Notes: generated by a model not told the origin, from the sequence alone. A stretch of 14,244 nt of DNA from an uncultured Erysipelotrichaceae bacterium (GCA_902791085.1 CADAUN010000016.1:1-14244), one strand, 5' to 3'. Counted from the stretch's first letter, positions 1-5,539 are shown. Translations and numbers: made by a program.

Positions 1-16
1 TCAAGCCGCAATTCAT

Positions 17-91
17 TGCGGGGTAGAGCAGTGGTAGCTTGCCAGGCCCATAACCTGGAGGTCGGTGGTTCAAATCCGCCCCCCGCGACCA
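17..91 (+). tRNA. Initiator tRNA-fMet (anticodon CAU)
   Basis: The cloverleaf folds as acceptor TGCGGGG/CCCCGCG with discriminator A and encoded CCA (89-91), D stem GAGC/GCTT, anticodon stem CCAGG/CCTGG around loop CCCATAA, and T stem GGTGG/CCGCC with loop TTCAAAT. It is called initiator rather than elongator because the D stem has A11-U24 (purine-pyrimidine, an initiator hallmark) and the first acceptor pair is the weak U1-G72. Three things are atypical: C at position 33 where U is nearly universal, A29-U41 in place of the first of the three conserved G-C pairs of the anticodon stem, and U1-G72 in place of the usual C1/A72 mismatch. The preceding 16 bases could pair with the 5' acceptor strand. 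The promoter is not in the window. Confidence 0.93.
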
Positions 92-155
92 CACGGCAAA
101 AGCGCCTTGGGAAACCAAGGCTTTTTTCGTCAAATGCCGAAAGAATGCGGTTTTA
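90..155 (+). repeat. 66-bp direct repeat, upstream copy (tRNA 3' end plus terminator)
   Basis: This block starts with the last two bases of the tRNA-fMet CCA end, spans the terminator hairpin and continues into an AATGCCGAAAGAATGCGG stretch. It recurs at 1579-1644 at a constant offset of 1489, differing only at 129 (G versus A) and 132 (A versus G). The two copies bracket the AT-rich ATPase gene. This copy is still attached to an intact tRNA; the downstream copy is not preceded by one. Confidence 0.95.
104..127 (+). terminator. Intrinsic terminator of tRNA-fMet
   Basis: GCCTTGG and CCAAGGC form a perfect 7-bp stem around a GAAA tetraloop, followed by six T. An A-rich run lies on the 5' side. 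It sits 12 bases after the tRNA CCA end. Confidence 0.9.
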
Positions 156-284
156 CGACTTAACGAGAATATGTATAAAAACCTCAATTACACATAAATA
201 TTGTCACTCCCTAATAAACTTAGAAAAACTTAAAATATTTGTAATTTTTCCAAGAAATGCAATAATGTTATCGAGGTATATAAT

Positions 285-1502
285 ATGCTGTTAAAACGTG
301 AAAATTGTTTATCAAGAATAAGGCCATTTTATAATGCTGATGTTATTAAAATACTTACAGGTTCAAGAAGAGCCGGAAAATCCAAAGTCATTGAATTAAT
401 CATTCAAGAACTAAAAGAATCGGGAATAAAAGATAAAGACATCATCTATATCAATTTTGAAGATTTGAAATACGATGAGATTGACGATTATAAAAAGTTG
501 AATACCTATGTATTAAAACATAAAGGTAATGGCAAACAATATTTATTTTTTGATGAAATTCAACACGTTGCTTCTTTTGAAAAAGCCATCAATTCATTTC
601 GAGTTTCTTTTGACTGCTCTATTTTTATCACAGGATCTAATTCGAAAATGCTATCTTCTGAAATCTCTACATTGTTAACTGGCAGAATCATTGAGTTTAA
701 TATTTATCCATTCACATTTTTTGAATCGAATGAATATTTAAAACTGAATCGTCTTCAGGAAATAGATTTTAATAATTATCTTCGTTTAGGCGGTTATCCG
801 TTGCGTTTAGAAATAGGTAATGAAAAAGCTGAAAGAGATTATTTGAACGAGCTATTTGAGAACATATGTAAGAAAGATATCTTTGCCAGAGATTCTGAAA
901 TCGAAAAGAACAAATTTATTAAAATTGCGAAATATGTCTTGCTAAATGCAGGATGCGATTTTAACCCTGAAAAAATATACAATTATTTAAAAACTGAAAA
1001 TAGTGGTAAAGAGTATTGCTCCTTGAGCTCTATATACAATTACTTAGAAAAAATGGAAATGAGCTTTCTTATTAAACCAATCTATCGATATAACATTGCC
1101 GGTAAAACTCTTCTTAAATCTAACCCAAAATACTATGCCATCGATAATGGTATGAGATATATATGTTCCAATGGAAATAATTATGATCGAGGTAAATTTT
1201 TAGAGAATGTAGTTTTGCTAGAACTTTTATCAAGAGATTATGAAGTTTTTGTGGGTAAAACATATAAAGGAGAAGTGGATTTCATCGCTTCTAAAAATGG
1301 CAAGAAATGCTTTATACAGGTTGCACTGACAATGGAGCAGCAAGAGACAATTGAAAGAGAATTCAAAGCCTTCAGCCCAATTAAAGACGGATCGCCTAAA
1401 TATGTTTTATCATTGGATAAAGTTGACATGTCTCGTGATGGCATTACGCATTTCAATGTCATAGACTTTTTGCTTGGCAAAGTTGATTTATATATCAGTT
1501 AG
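285..1502 (+). CDS. P-loop ATPase with C-terminal DUF4143 domain
   Basis: This 405-residue protein belongs to the widespread AAA_14 plus DUF4143 group of ATP-binding proteins, whose cellular role is not established. Walker A is GSRRAGKS (26-33), Walker B is YLFFDE (86-91), a sensor-like ITGSN lies at 115-119, and the family GGYP motif at 169-172. The C-terminal part has GKFLENVV (303-310) and a GEVDF...IQVA segment (E330, D332, Q345) that resembles a PD-(D/E)xK nuclease-like core, which in this family may or may not be active. No signal peptide or membrane segment is seen. The ATG is supported by GAGG at 273-276, eight bases upstream. It ends in TAG and no terminator follows until the second repeat copy. 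Composition and codon use differ from the neighbours, so recent transfer is likely. No partner gene accompanies it. Confidence 0.88.
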   Translation: MLLKRENCLSRIRPFYNADVIKILTGSRRAGKSKVIELIIQELKESGIKDKDIIYINFEDLKYDEIDDYKKLNTYVLKHKGNGKQYLFFDEIQHVASFEKAINSFRVSFDCSIFITGSNSKMLSSEISTLLTGRIIEFNIYPFTFFESNEYLKLNRLQEIDFNNYLRLGGYPLRLEIGNEKAERDYLNELFENICKKDIFARDSEIEKNKFIKIAKYVLLNAGCDFNPEKIYNYLKTENSGKEYCSLSSIYNYLEKMEMSFLIKPIYRYNIAGKTLLKSNPKYYAIDNGMRYICSNGNNYDRGKFLENVVLLELLSRDYEVFVGKTYKGEVDFIASKNGKKCFIQVALTMEQQETIEREFKAFSPIKDGSPKYVLSLDKVDMSRDGITHFNVIDFLLGKVDLYIS

Positions 1503-1578
1503 AATATAAGATGTATCACTTGCGGTGAATACAACCCAGCTTTTAGGGCAAAAAAGTATCACTTTAGTAATCTGCTTT
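1503..1578. other. AT-rich spacer between ATPase stop and second repeat copy
   Basis: No gene or tRNA fold is seen here. It contains GTATCACTT twice (1513-1521 and 1556-1564). The first is extended to TATCACTTGCGG (1514-1525), identical to 4473-4484, which is the -10 edge and leader of the tRNA-Asp gene. This may be a remnant of a tRNA-type promoter/leader, or chance. Confidence 0.4.
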
Positions 1579-1644
1579 CACACGGCAAAAGCGCCTTGGG
1601 AAACCAAGGCTTTTTTCATCGAATGCCGAAAGAATGCGGTTTTA
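1579..1644 (+). repeat. 66-bp direct repeat, downstream copy
   Basis: This is the second copy of the block at 90-155, with 64 of 66 bases the same. It begins at the CACACGG that in the first copy includes the tRNA CA end, but here it follows unrelated TTT rather than a tRNA body. The promoter of the glycosyltransferase gene begins two bases after it. The simplest reading is that this edge is the original junction between the tRNA terminator and the lipid genes. Confidence 0.95.
1593..1616 (+). terminator. Second copy of the tRNA-type intrinsic terminator
   Basis: GCCTTGG, GAAA and CCAAGGC followed by six T are the same as in the tRNA-fMet terminator. In this position it would end transcription of the ATPase gene and insulate the lipid genes downstream. 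Confidence 0.88.
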
Positions 1645-1645
1645 T

Positions 1646-1674
1646 TTGTCTCTACGAATGACTTACCCTAAAAT
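1646..1674 (+). promoter_or_regulatory. Sigma-A-type promoter of the glycosyltransferase unit
   Basis: A TTGTCT -35 (1646-1651) and a TAAAAT -10 (1669-1674) are separated by 17 bases, directly after the terminator/repeat. The expected start of transcription is near 1681, which leaves a leader of about 57 bases before the ATG at 1738. Confidence 0.65.
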
Positions 1675-1691
1675 AGACTAGCGCGTTAGAT

Positions 1692-1721
1692 GCATATGCT
1701 ATGCTTTCTTCCGCGAAGAAA
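1692..1721 (+). promoter_or_regulatory. Two abutting perfect hairpins in the glycosyltransferase leader
   Basis: GCATA-TGC-TATGC (1692-1704) is followed with no gap by TTTCTTC-CGC-GAAGAAA (1705-1721). Both are perfect inverted repeats with three-base centres. They end 16 bases before the chosen ATG, where no Shine-Dalgarno sequence is seen. They could act as RNA hairpins governing translation or stability, or as DNA operators just downstream of the promoter. The structures are visible; their role is inference. Confidence 0.5.
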
Positions 1722-1737
1722 CTTATCCCGAAAAACC

Positions 1738-2880
1738 ATGATTGTCACAGTAGTAGCCGATGTCTTCGGCCAAGCCAATAACGGAACCACAATTGCTGCG
1801 ATGCATCTCATCGATGCCTTGCAAAATGCCGGTCATTCCGTTCGCGTCGTTTGCGCCGATCAAGATAAAAAAGGAAAAGATGGGTATTACATCGTTGGAA
1901 CTTATTGGGTCGGTCCTTTCCAAAGCATCGTCGACAAAAACGGCGTGTCTTTAGCCAAACCGAACATAACGACGTTAAATGAAGCTTTGTCCGGATCGGA
2001 TGAAGTGCATATCATGATGCCCTTTGCCGTTGGGAAAGCCGCGGCCAAAATGTGCCAAGAGAAACACATCCCTGTTTCTGCCGGTTTTCACGTGCAAGCA
2101 GAGAACGTCACGGCTCATTTCTTCAATTTGATGTCTTCTTCATGGGTGAATCACATGGTATATCGTTCCTTTTGGAAACAGTTTTACCGTTATGTGGATG
2201 TCATCCATTATCCGACGCAATTCATTCGGAATACCTTTGAAAATGCGATTCATCAGAAAACCAATGGTGTTGTGATTTCTAACGGCGTTTCTTCCCGTTT
2301 TCACAAAAAAGAAGTTGTACGTCCTAAAGAATGGCAAGATAAATTCGTGATTCTTTGTACGGGGCGTTTTTCCAAAGAGAAAAAACAAACCCTATTGATT
2401 CGTGCGGTGGCCATGTCGAAATATCGCGATCAGATTCAAATTGTTTTTGCTGGTTCCGGCCCCCGTTTAGCGGAAATGCAGAAGTGCGCGAAAAAGTGTC
2501 ATGTGAGTCCGGAATATCGTTTCTTCCGTCGCGATGAATTGGTGGATATGATCAATTGCGCTGATCTTTATGTCCACACTTCGCAAATCGAGATTGAAGC
2601 CATTTCCTGTCTTGAGGCCCTTTCTTGCGGCGTTGTCCCGGTGATTAACAATTCCCCCAAATCTGCCACGCGCGATTTTGCTTTGCATTCTGAGAATTTA
2701 TTCCGGCTAAATGATGTCAAAGATTTGTCTCACAAAATCGATTATTGGATTGAACATCCTACCGAAAAAGCGAAAGTCTCCGAAGAATATCAGCATTATT
2801 GCGGTCAATTTGACTTTGATCGTTGTATGCAACGCATGGTCACGTTGATTGAGGACACGGCAAAAATCCAGAGGAAATGA
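1738..2880 (+). CDS. GT4-family glycosyltransferase (probable lipid glycosyltransferase)
   Basis: This 380-residue retaining glycosyltransferase has a GT-B fold. The N-terminal acceptor domain opens with MIVTVVADVF and the nucleotide-loop motif NNGTTIA (14-20). The donor domain has SNGV (181-184), GRFSKEK (209-215), AGSGP (238-242) and the EX7E pair E285/E293 in EIEAISCLEAL. Members of this group often transfer a sugar from a nucleotide sugar to diacylglycerol or polyprenol lipids. The PlsC-like neighbour supports a membrane-lipid acceptor, but donor and acceptor are not determined. An in-frame ATG at 1690 would add 16 residues with no family match and would place the leader hairpins inside the gene, so 1738 is preferred. 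Neither start has a clear ribosome binding site. It ends in TGA, 10 bases before the acyltransferase. Confidence 0.85.
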   Translation: MIVTVVADVFGQANNGTTIAAMHLIDALQNAGHSVRVVCADQDKKGKDGYYIVGTYWVGPFQSIVDKNGVSLAKPNITTLNEALSGSDEVHIMMPFAVGKAAAKMCQEKHIPVSAGFHVQAENVTAHFFNLMSSSWVNHMVYRSFWKQFYRYVDVIHYPTQFIRNTFENAIHQKTNGVVISNGVSSRFHKKEVVRPKEWQDKFVILCTGRFSKEKKQTLLIRAVAMSKYRDQIQIVFAGSGPRLAEMQKCAKKCHVSPEYRFFRRDELVDMINCADLYVHTSQIEIEAISCLEALSCGVVPVINNSPKSATRDFALHSENLFRLNDVKDLSHKIDYWIEHPTEKAKVSEEYQHYCGQFDFDRCMQRMVTLIEDTAKIQRK

Positions 2881-2890
2881 TTTATTCCTT

Positions 2891-3715
2891 ATGAAAATTA
2901 AGAAAACCATTTACTACGACGATCCCTTAAACGACGATTTTGGTGAAGGCTCTTTTCATTACAAACCATTGCCAAAAAAATATCGTTTTTATCGTTGGGG
3001 ACCGATTTATTGGGTGTTCCAAGAGATGATATATTACGTCTTTGCCATCCCGATTTTGTGGCTTGTTGGCAAGATTTTTTGGCGTTATCGCGTGGTGGGG
3101 AAGCGGAAATTAAAACGCGCTCACTTAGGAACGAAGGGCTATTTTCTTTATGGGAACCACACCACGAAAGCTGACGCCATCTTTGCCCCCGTTAGCATTT
3201 GCAATCCCCGTCATGCTTTCTTGATTTGTTCTGACAACGCGATGTCACACCGAATTTTGTTGCCCTTAATCCGACTTCTTGGCGCGATTCCTTTGCCTTC
3301 TTATCCTGAGCAACGCGAAGCTTTTGTCGATTGCATCAAACGACGTTACAAACGAGGTAATGCCATTATTATCTTCCCGGAAGCTCATATTTGGCCTTAT
3401 TGCACAAGAATCCGTCCTTTCCCCGATCAAAGCTTTACCTATCCAGCCCAATTAAATGCCGCGGTCTTTGCTATGTGCACCACTTATGAAGAACACAAAA
3501 TCTTAAAATTTTTAAAACCGCGCCCGGTGGTTCACGTTTCGGATCCCATTTATCCCGATATGAGCAAAGCTTTAGGCGAACGAACCCATCTCTTACGTGA
3601 GGCGGTTTATCACTATATGGAAGAAATCTCTTCTTCTCTCGATAATGTGGAGTATTGGCGTTATTTGCCTCGTCAAAAAGAGGAAGAAAACGATAAGGAC
3701 GACATCAAAAAATAA
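2891..3715 (+). CDS. PlsC-like lysophospholipid/glycerolipid acyltransferase
   Basis: This 274-residue membrane-associated acyltransferase belongs to the PlsC/LPLAT superfamily, which moves acyl groups onto lysophosphatidate or related lipids. The catalytic HX4D motif is in GNHTTKADAIF (H90, D95), followed by GAIPLP (131-136) and FPEAH (162-166), which replaces the usual FPEG block. A hydrophobic segment at about 40-60 should anchor it at the inner face of the membrane. ATG 2891 is chosen because an upstream TTG at 2849 would add 14 residues overlapping the glycosyltransferase. The nearest SD-like run (AGAGGA, 2870-2875) is unusually far, with 15 bases between, and can pair with TTCCT at 2885-2889. 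The C-terminal tail is charged and low in complexity, and its codons form part of the terminator. It is probably co-transcribed with the glycosyltransferase. Confidence 0.85.
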   Translation: MKIKKTIYYDDPLNDDFGEGSFHYKPLPKKYRFYRWGPIYWVFQEMIYYVFAIPILWLVGKIFWRYRVVGKRKLKRAHLGTKGYFLYGNHTTKADAIFAPVSICNPRHAFLICSDNAMSHRILLPLIRLLGAIPLPSYPEQREAFVDCIKRRYKRGNAIIIFPEAHIWPYCTRIRPFPDQSFTYPAQLNAAVFAMCTTYEEHKILKFLKPRPVVHVSDPIYPDMSKALGERTHLLREAVYHYMEEISSSLDNVEYWRYLPRQKEEENDKDDIKK

Positions 3716-3730
3716 AAGATGTCGTTTTTT
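3699..3730 (+). terminator. Intrinsic terminator overlapping the acyltransferase 3' end
   Basis: ACGACATC (3699-3706) pairs with GATGTCGT (3718-3725), followed by a T run to 3730. The 11-base loop holds the TAA stop of the acyltransferase, so the last codons double as the 5' arm of the terminator. Confidence 0.88.
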
Positions 3731-3749
3731 GTTGATTGTTGCATTTTGT

Positions 3750-3779
3750 TTGAACTGAATTCGAAAAAAATTTTATAAT
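3750..3779 (+). promoter_or_regulatory. Promoter of rubrerythrin
   Basis: A TTGAAC -35 (3750-3755) and a perfect TATAAT -10 (3774-3779) are separated by 18 bases. Transcription should start near 3786, giving a short leader with AGGGAG (3791-3796) six bases before the ATG. No convincing PerR box is present. Confidence 0.75.
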
Positions 3780-3802
3780 CTAAACAACAAAGGGAGATAT
3801 CT

Positions 3803-4342
3803 ATGGAATTTAAAGGATCCAAAACAGAAGCAAATTTACTAGCTGCTTTCGCTGGTGAGAGCCAAGCTCACACCAAGTACCTCTTCTATGCCTCAAAAGC
3901 CCGTAAAGAAGGCTATGAGCAAATTGCCGCCATTTTTGAAGAAACCGCGCGTAACGAAAAAGAACACGCCAAACTCTGGTTCAAATATCTGCATGGTGGC
4001 GATATGCCTGCAACTGATGCGAACTTAGCCGATGCCGCTGCTGGTGAAAATTACGAATTCACCGAAATGTATAAGACTTTTGCCGAAGTGGCTGAAGCGG
4101 AAGGCTTTAAAGAAATCGCCTACAAATTCAAAGCCGTTGGCGAAATCGAACATCATCACGAAGAACGTTATAAGAAGTTGTTGAACAACGTGAAAACCGG
4201 CGTTGTTTTCATCGGGAACGACCTCTCGGTTTGGAAATGCCGCAATTGCGGTCATATTGTGATTGGCAAATACGCTCCCACCGTTTGCCCTGTCTGCGGA
4301 CATCCACAATCCTTCTTCGAACTTTCGGTTCAAAATTATTAA
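3803..4342 (+). CDS. rbr: Rubrerythrin
   Basis: This 179-residue di-iron peroxidase reduces hydrogen peroxide in the cytoplasm of anaerobes, taking electrons through its C-terminal rubredoxin-like site. The four-helix ferritin-like domain carries the expected glutamates: E19 in AGESQAH, E52xxH55 in NEKEH, the E95/E98 pair, and the E114...H117 cluster in GEIEHHHEE. The rubredoxin-like domain has CRNCG (C146, C149) and CPVCG (C162, C165) for one iron. The length is slightly below the classic 191-residue form because the loops are short, and nothing essential is missing. The ATG has a good RBS (AGGGAG). Its own promoter and terminator make it monocistronic. It points to an anaerobic or microaerophilic life. 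Confidence 0.96.
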   Translation: MEFKGSKTEANLLAAFAGESQAHTKYLFYASKARKEGYEQIAAIFEETARNEKEHAKLWFKYLHGGDMPATDANLADAAAGENYEFTEMYKTFAEVAEAEGFKEIAYKFKAVGEIEHHHEERYKKLLNNVKTGVVFIGNDLSVWKCRNCGHIVIGKYAPTVCPVCGHPQSFFELSVQNY

Positions 4343-4355
4343 TCGAATGATGGTT

Positions 4356-4379
4356 AGGCCTCGGAAACGAGGCCTTTTT
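4356..4379 (+). terminator. Intrinsic terminator of rubrerythrin
   Basis: AGGCCTCG and CGAGGCCT form an 8-bp stem on a GAAA tetraloop, followed by TTTT. It lies 13 bases after the rubrerythrin stop. The GAAA loop matches the one in the tRNA-fMet terminator. Confidence 0.92.
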
Positions 4380-4444
4380 GCTAGAAACGAAGGGCAAAGA
4401 ATCATTTCTCTCCCTCTTATCCTTGGCGATTTTCTTAAATTCCC

Positions 4445-4473
4445 TTGCATTAAGGTAGACTTTTAAGGATAAT
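4445..4473 (+). promoter_or_regulatory. Promoter of the tRNA-Asp/tRNA-Phe unit
   Basis: A TTGCAT -35 (4445-4450) and a GATAAT -10 (4468-4473) are 17 bases apart. The expected start lies near 4480, about eight bases before tRNA-Asp. The -35 is only a partial match. The leader TATCACTTGCGG recurs at 1514-1525. Confidence 0.6.
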
Positions 4474-4487
4474 ATCACTTGCGGCTT

Positions 4488-4564
4488 GGACCATTGGTGT
4501 AGCGGTCCAACATGTCTCCCTGTCACGGAGAAGATCACGAGTTCGAATCTCGTATGGTCCGCCA
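4488..4564 (+). tRNA. tRNA-Asp (anticodon GUC)
   Basis: Acceptor GGACCAT/ATGGTCC with discriminator G and encoded CCA, D stem GTGT/ACAT, anticodon stem TCTCC/GGAGA with loop CTGTCAC, and T stem ACGAG/CTCGT with loop TTCGAAT. All arms pair, and nothing is atypical. Confidence 0.97.
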
Positions 4565-4573
4565 AACCGCGAT

Positions 4574-4649
4574 GGCCCGGTAGCTCAGCTGGTAGAGCAC
4601 TAGACTGAAAATCTAGGTGTTGCCGGTTCAACCCCGGCCTGGGCCACCA
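4574..4649 (+). tRNA. tRNA-Phe (anticodon GAA)
   Basis: Acceptor GGCCCGG/CTGGGCC (one G-T pair) with discriminator A and encoded CCA, D stem GCTC/GAGC, anticodon stem CTAGA/TCTAG with loop CTGAAAA, and T stem GCCGG/CCGGC with loop TTCAACC. It lies nine bases after tRNA-Asp, so one transcript is expected. Confidence 0.97.
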
Positions 4650-4654
4650 TCAAA

Positions 4655-4687
4655 AAGAAATTCTTCCTTCGGGATTTTGAATTTCTT
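4655..4687 (+). promoter_or_regulatory. Hairpin after tRNA-Phe, no T run
   Basis: AAGAAATTC (4655-4663) pairs with GAATTTCTT (4679-4687). Inside it TCC-TTCG-GGA makes a short UUCG-capped tip. No T run follows, so it is more likely a 3' processing or stability element than a terminator. Confidence 0.5.
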
Positions 4688-4713
4688 GTCCACGCTGCGA
4701 ACGGCATGAGGAT

Positions 4714-4742
4714 AGGCGCCAATAGGTCGCCTTTTCTTTTTT
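4714..4742 (+). terminator. Weak intrinsic terminator of the tRNA pair
   Basis: AGGCG (4714-4718) and CGCCT (4728-4732) form a 5-bp stem over a nine-base loop, followed by a T-rich tract to 4742 with a single C. The short stem suggests partial termination. Confidence 0.5.
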
Positions 4743-4781
4743 AAAAATAACAAACTATTTGCTTTTGTTTTTCGCCGTTTA

Positions 4782-4790
4782 TGCGATAAT
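4782..4790 (+). promoter_or_regulatory. Extended -10 promoter of the helical hypothetical gene
   Basis: TGC followed by GATAAT (4785-4790) is an extended -10, which can work with a poor -35; none is clear upstream. Transcription should begin near 4797-4799, at or next to the ATG at 4799. An inverted repeat ATGCG (4781-4785)/CGCAT (4796-4800) spans the -10 and the start codon. Confidence 0.5.
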
Positions 4791-4798
4791 GCTTGCGC

Positions 4799-5539
4799 AT
4801 GAAAGAAGAAACGAAATTGACAGAAAAAGATCTTGCGGATGCCTATCCCTTTTTAAACCGGAAAGTGCACGAAGAGCACGCGAAAAATTATGCGCCGATT
4901 GTATCCAATTTGCGGAATGCCATCGTGAGGGAACGTTATCCTTTGTCTACGCGCGACATGGCAAGACTAGATTTGCTTCTCGTGGAAGCGTATCAAAACG
5001 ATGAAACCTTAGCAAAAGCGCGTCCCGCTTTCGAAGAAGCCTATGCCCTCGTACAAAATGAAGCATCCTTAAGTCCAAAAGAAGCGATGGAGTTATGGGG
5101 CGCATTGGCAATGGATGCGAATTTATTGGAAGACTGGAATCGCGCTTATGAAGCAAGTGACGAAGCTTCCTATTTTGCTCATCGCGCTGGAGAAGAAGCG
5201 AAGGCCATCGCTTGGAAAAAAGACCAAATCGCTTTGGCGTGGCGATTCGAGGAAACGGAAAGAGAGAAGAAGATGCCTTCTTACGAAGAATTGGTGTTGT
5301 TATTTGGAAAAGCGAACGGTACCGCTTTATTTGCTTCGGAAAAGCAAGTTCCTGCCGTGATGCATGACCCAGTTGAAACCAATCCGTTTTACGTCAAAGT
5401 CATCGATTCCGTCAACGAACGTATCCGTGCCTATTTTGTGGCTTATCCACAAGATTTCACCGAAGATAAATTTAATGCTTTAAAGCAACAATATTTACGA
5501 GAAGAAGGGCTGCTTTGGCTTCCTCCAAGAAAGGCTTAA
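4799..5539 (+). CDS. Hypothetical helical protein
   Basis: I do not recognise this 246-residue protein. It is charged and soluble-looking, rich in Ala, Glu and Lys, with no signal peptide, membrane segment or cysteine pairs. Stretches such as LLVEAYQNDETLAKARPAFE and WNRAYEASDEASYFAHRAGE read as paired amphipathic helices of a TPR-like kind, but no clean TPR register can be claimed. ATG 4799 is chosen; a TTG at 4793 would add two residues. There is no Shine-Dalgarno sequence, and the promoter is so close that the message should be leaderless or nearly so. The stop is one base before the ATG of the phospholipase C-like gene, so the two are likely co-transcribed. Codon use matches the neighbours, which favours a real gene. 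Confidence 0.75.
   Translation: MKEETKLTEKDLADAYPFLNRKVHEEHAKNYAPIVSNLRNAIVRERYPLSTRDMARLDLLLVEAYQNDETLAKARPAFEEAYALVQNEASLSPKEAMELWGALAMDANLLEDWNRAYEASDEASYFAHRAGEEAKAIAWKKDQIALAWRFEETEREKKMPSYEELVLLFGKANGTALFASEKQVPAVMHDPVETNPFYVKVIDSVNERIRAYFVAYPQDFTEDKFNALKQQYLREEGLLWLPPRKA

Larger units (their letters stand above)
90..1644 (+). mobile_element. Candidate tRNA-end island: direct repeats bracketing one ATPase gene
   Basis: The segment is bounded by 64/66 identical direct repeats that begin exactly at the 3' end of tRNA-fMet. Between them is one gene whose composition is clearly more AT-rich than the rest of the window and whose arginine codons lean to AGA/AGG, while neighbours prefer CGT/CGC/CGA. 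This resembles the outcome of site-specific integration at a tRNA 3' end, or of a duplication during insertion. No integrase, transposase or terminal inverted repeat is visible, so the mechanism is inference. The alternative is a segmental duplication of a tRNA terminator with a foreign gene captured between the copies. Confidence 0.45.

Noticed and set aside
17..91. Elongator tRNA-Met or lysidine-modified tRNA-Ile
   Set aside because: A11-U24, the weak 1:72 pair and overall similarity to bacterial initiators fit fMet; the elongator and CAU-Ile patterns do not.
16..294. Plus-strand open frame beginning in tRNA-fMet
   Set aside because: It reads through the tRNA and its terminator and has no protein-like composition.
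1526..1578. Degraded tRNA body before the second terminator
   Set aside because: No acceptor, D or T arm pairing or TTCRA loop can be found in this stretch.
1690..1737. Upstream ATG at 1690 as the glycosyltransferase start
   Set aside because: It adds 16 residues unlike GT4 N-termini and has no RBS; MIVTVVADVF is a typical first strand. It remains a minor possibility because 1738 also lacks an SD.
2877..2894. Five-codon leader peptide ORF (ATG ATT TAT TCC TTA TGA) between the lipid genes
   Set aside because: The SD-like run would be only two bases from its ATG, so initiation is unlikely; the overlap is probably chance.
3774..3789. PerR-type operator at the rubrerythrin -10
   Set aside because: TTATAAT is present, but the other half (CTAAACAA region) matches the expected inverted half poorly.
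4025..4631. Long minus-strand open frames across rubrerythrin and the tRNA genes
   Set aside because: They run antisense to a clear rubrerythrin gene and through two tRNAs, with no RBS and no recognisable protein motif.
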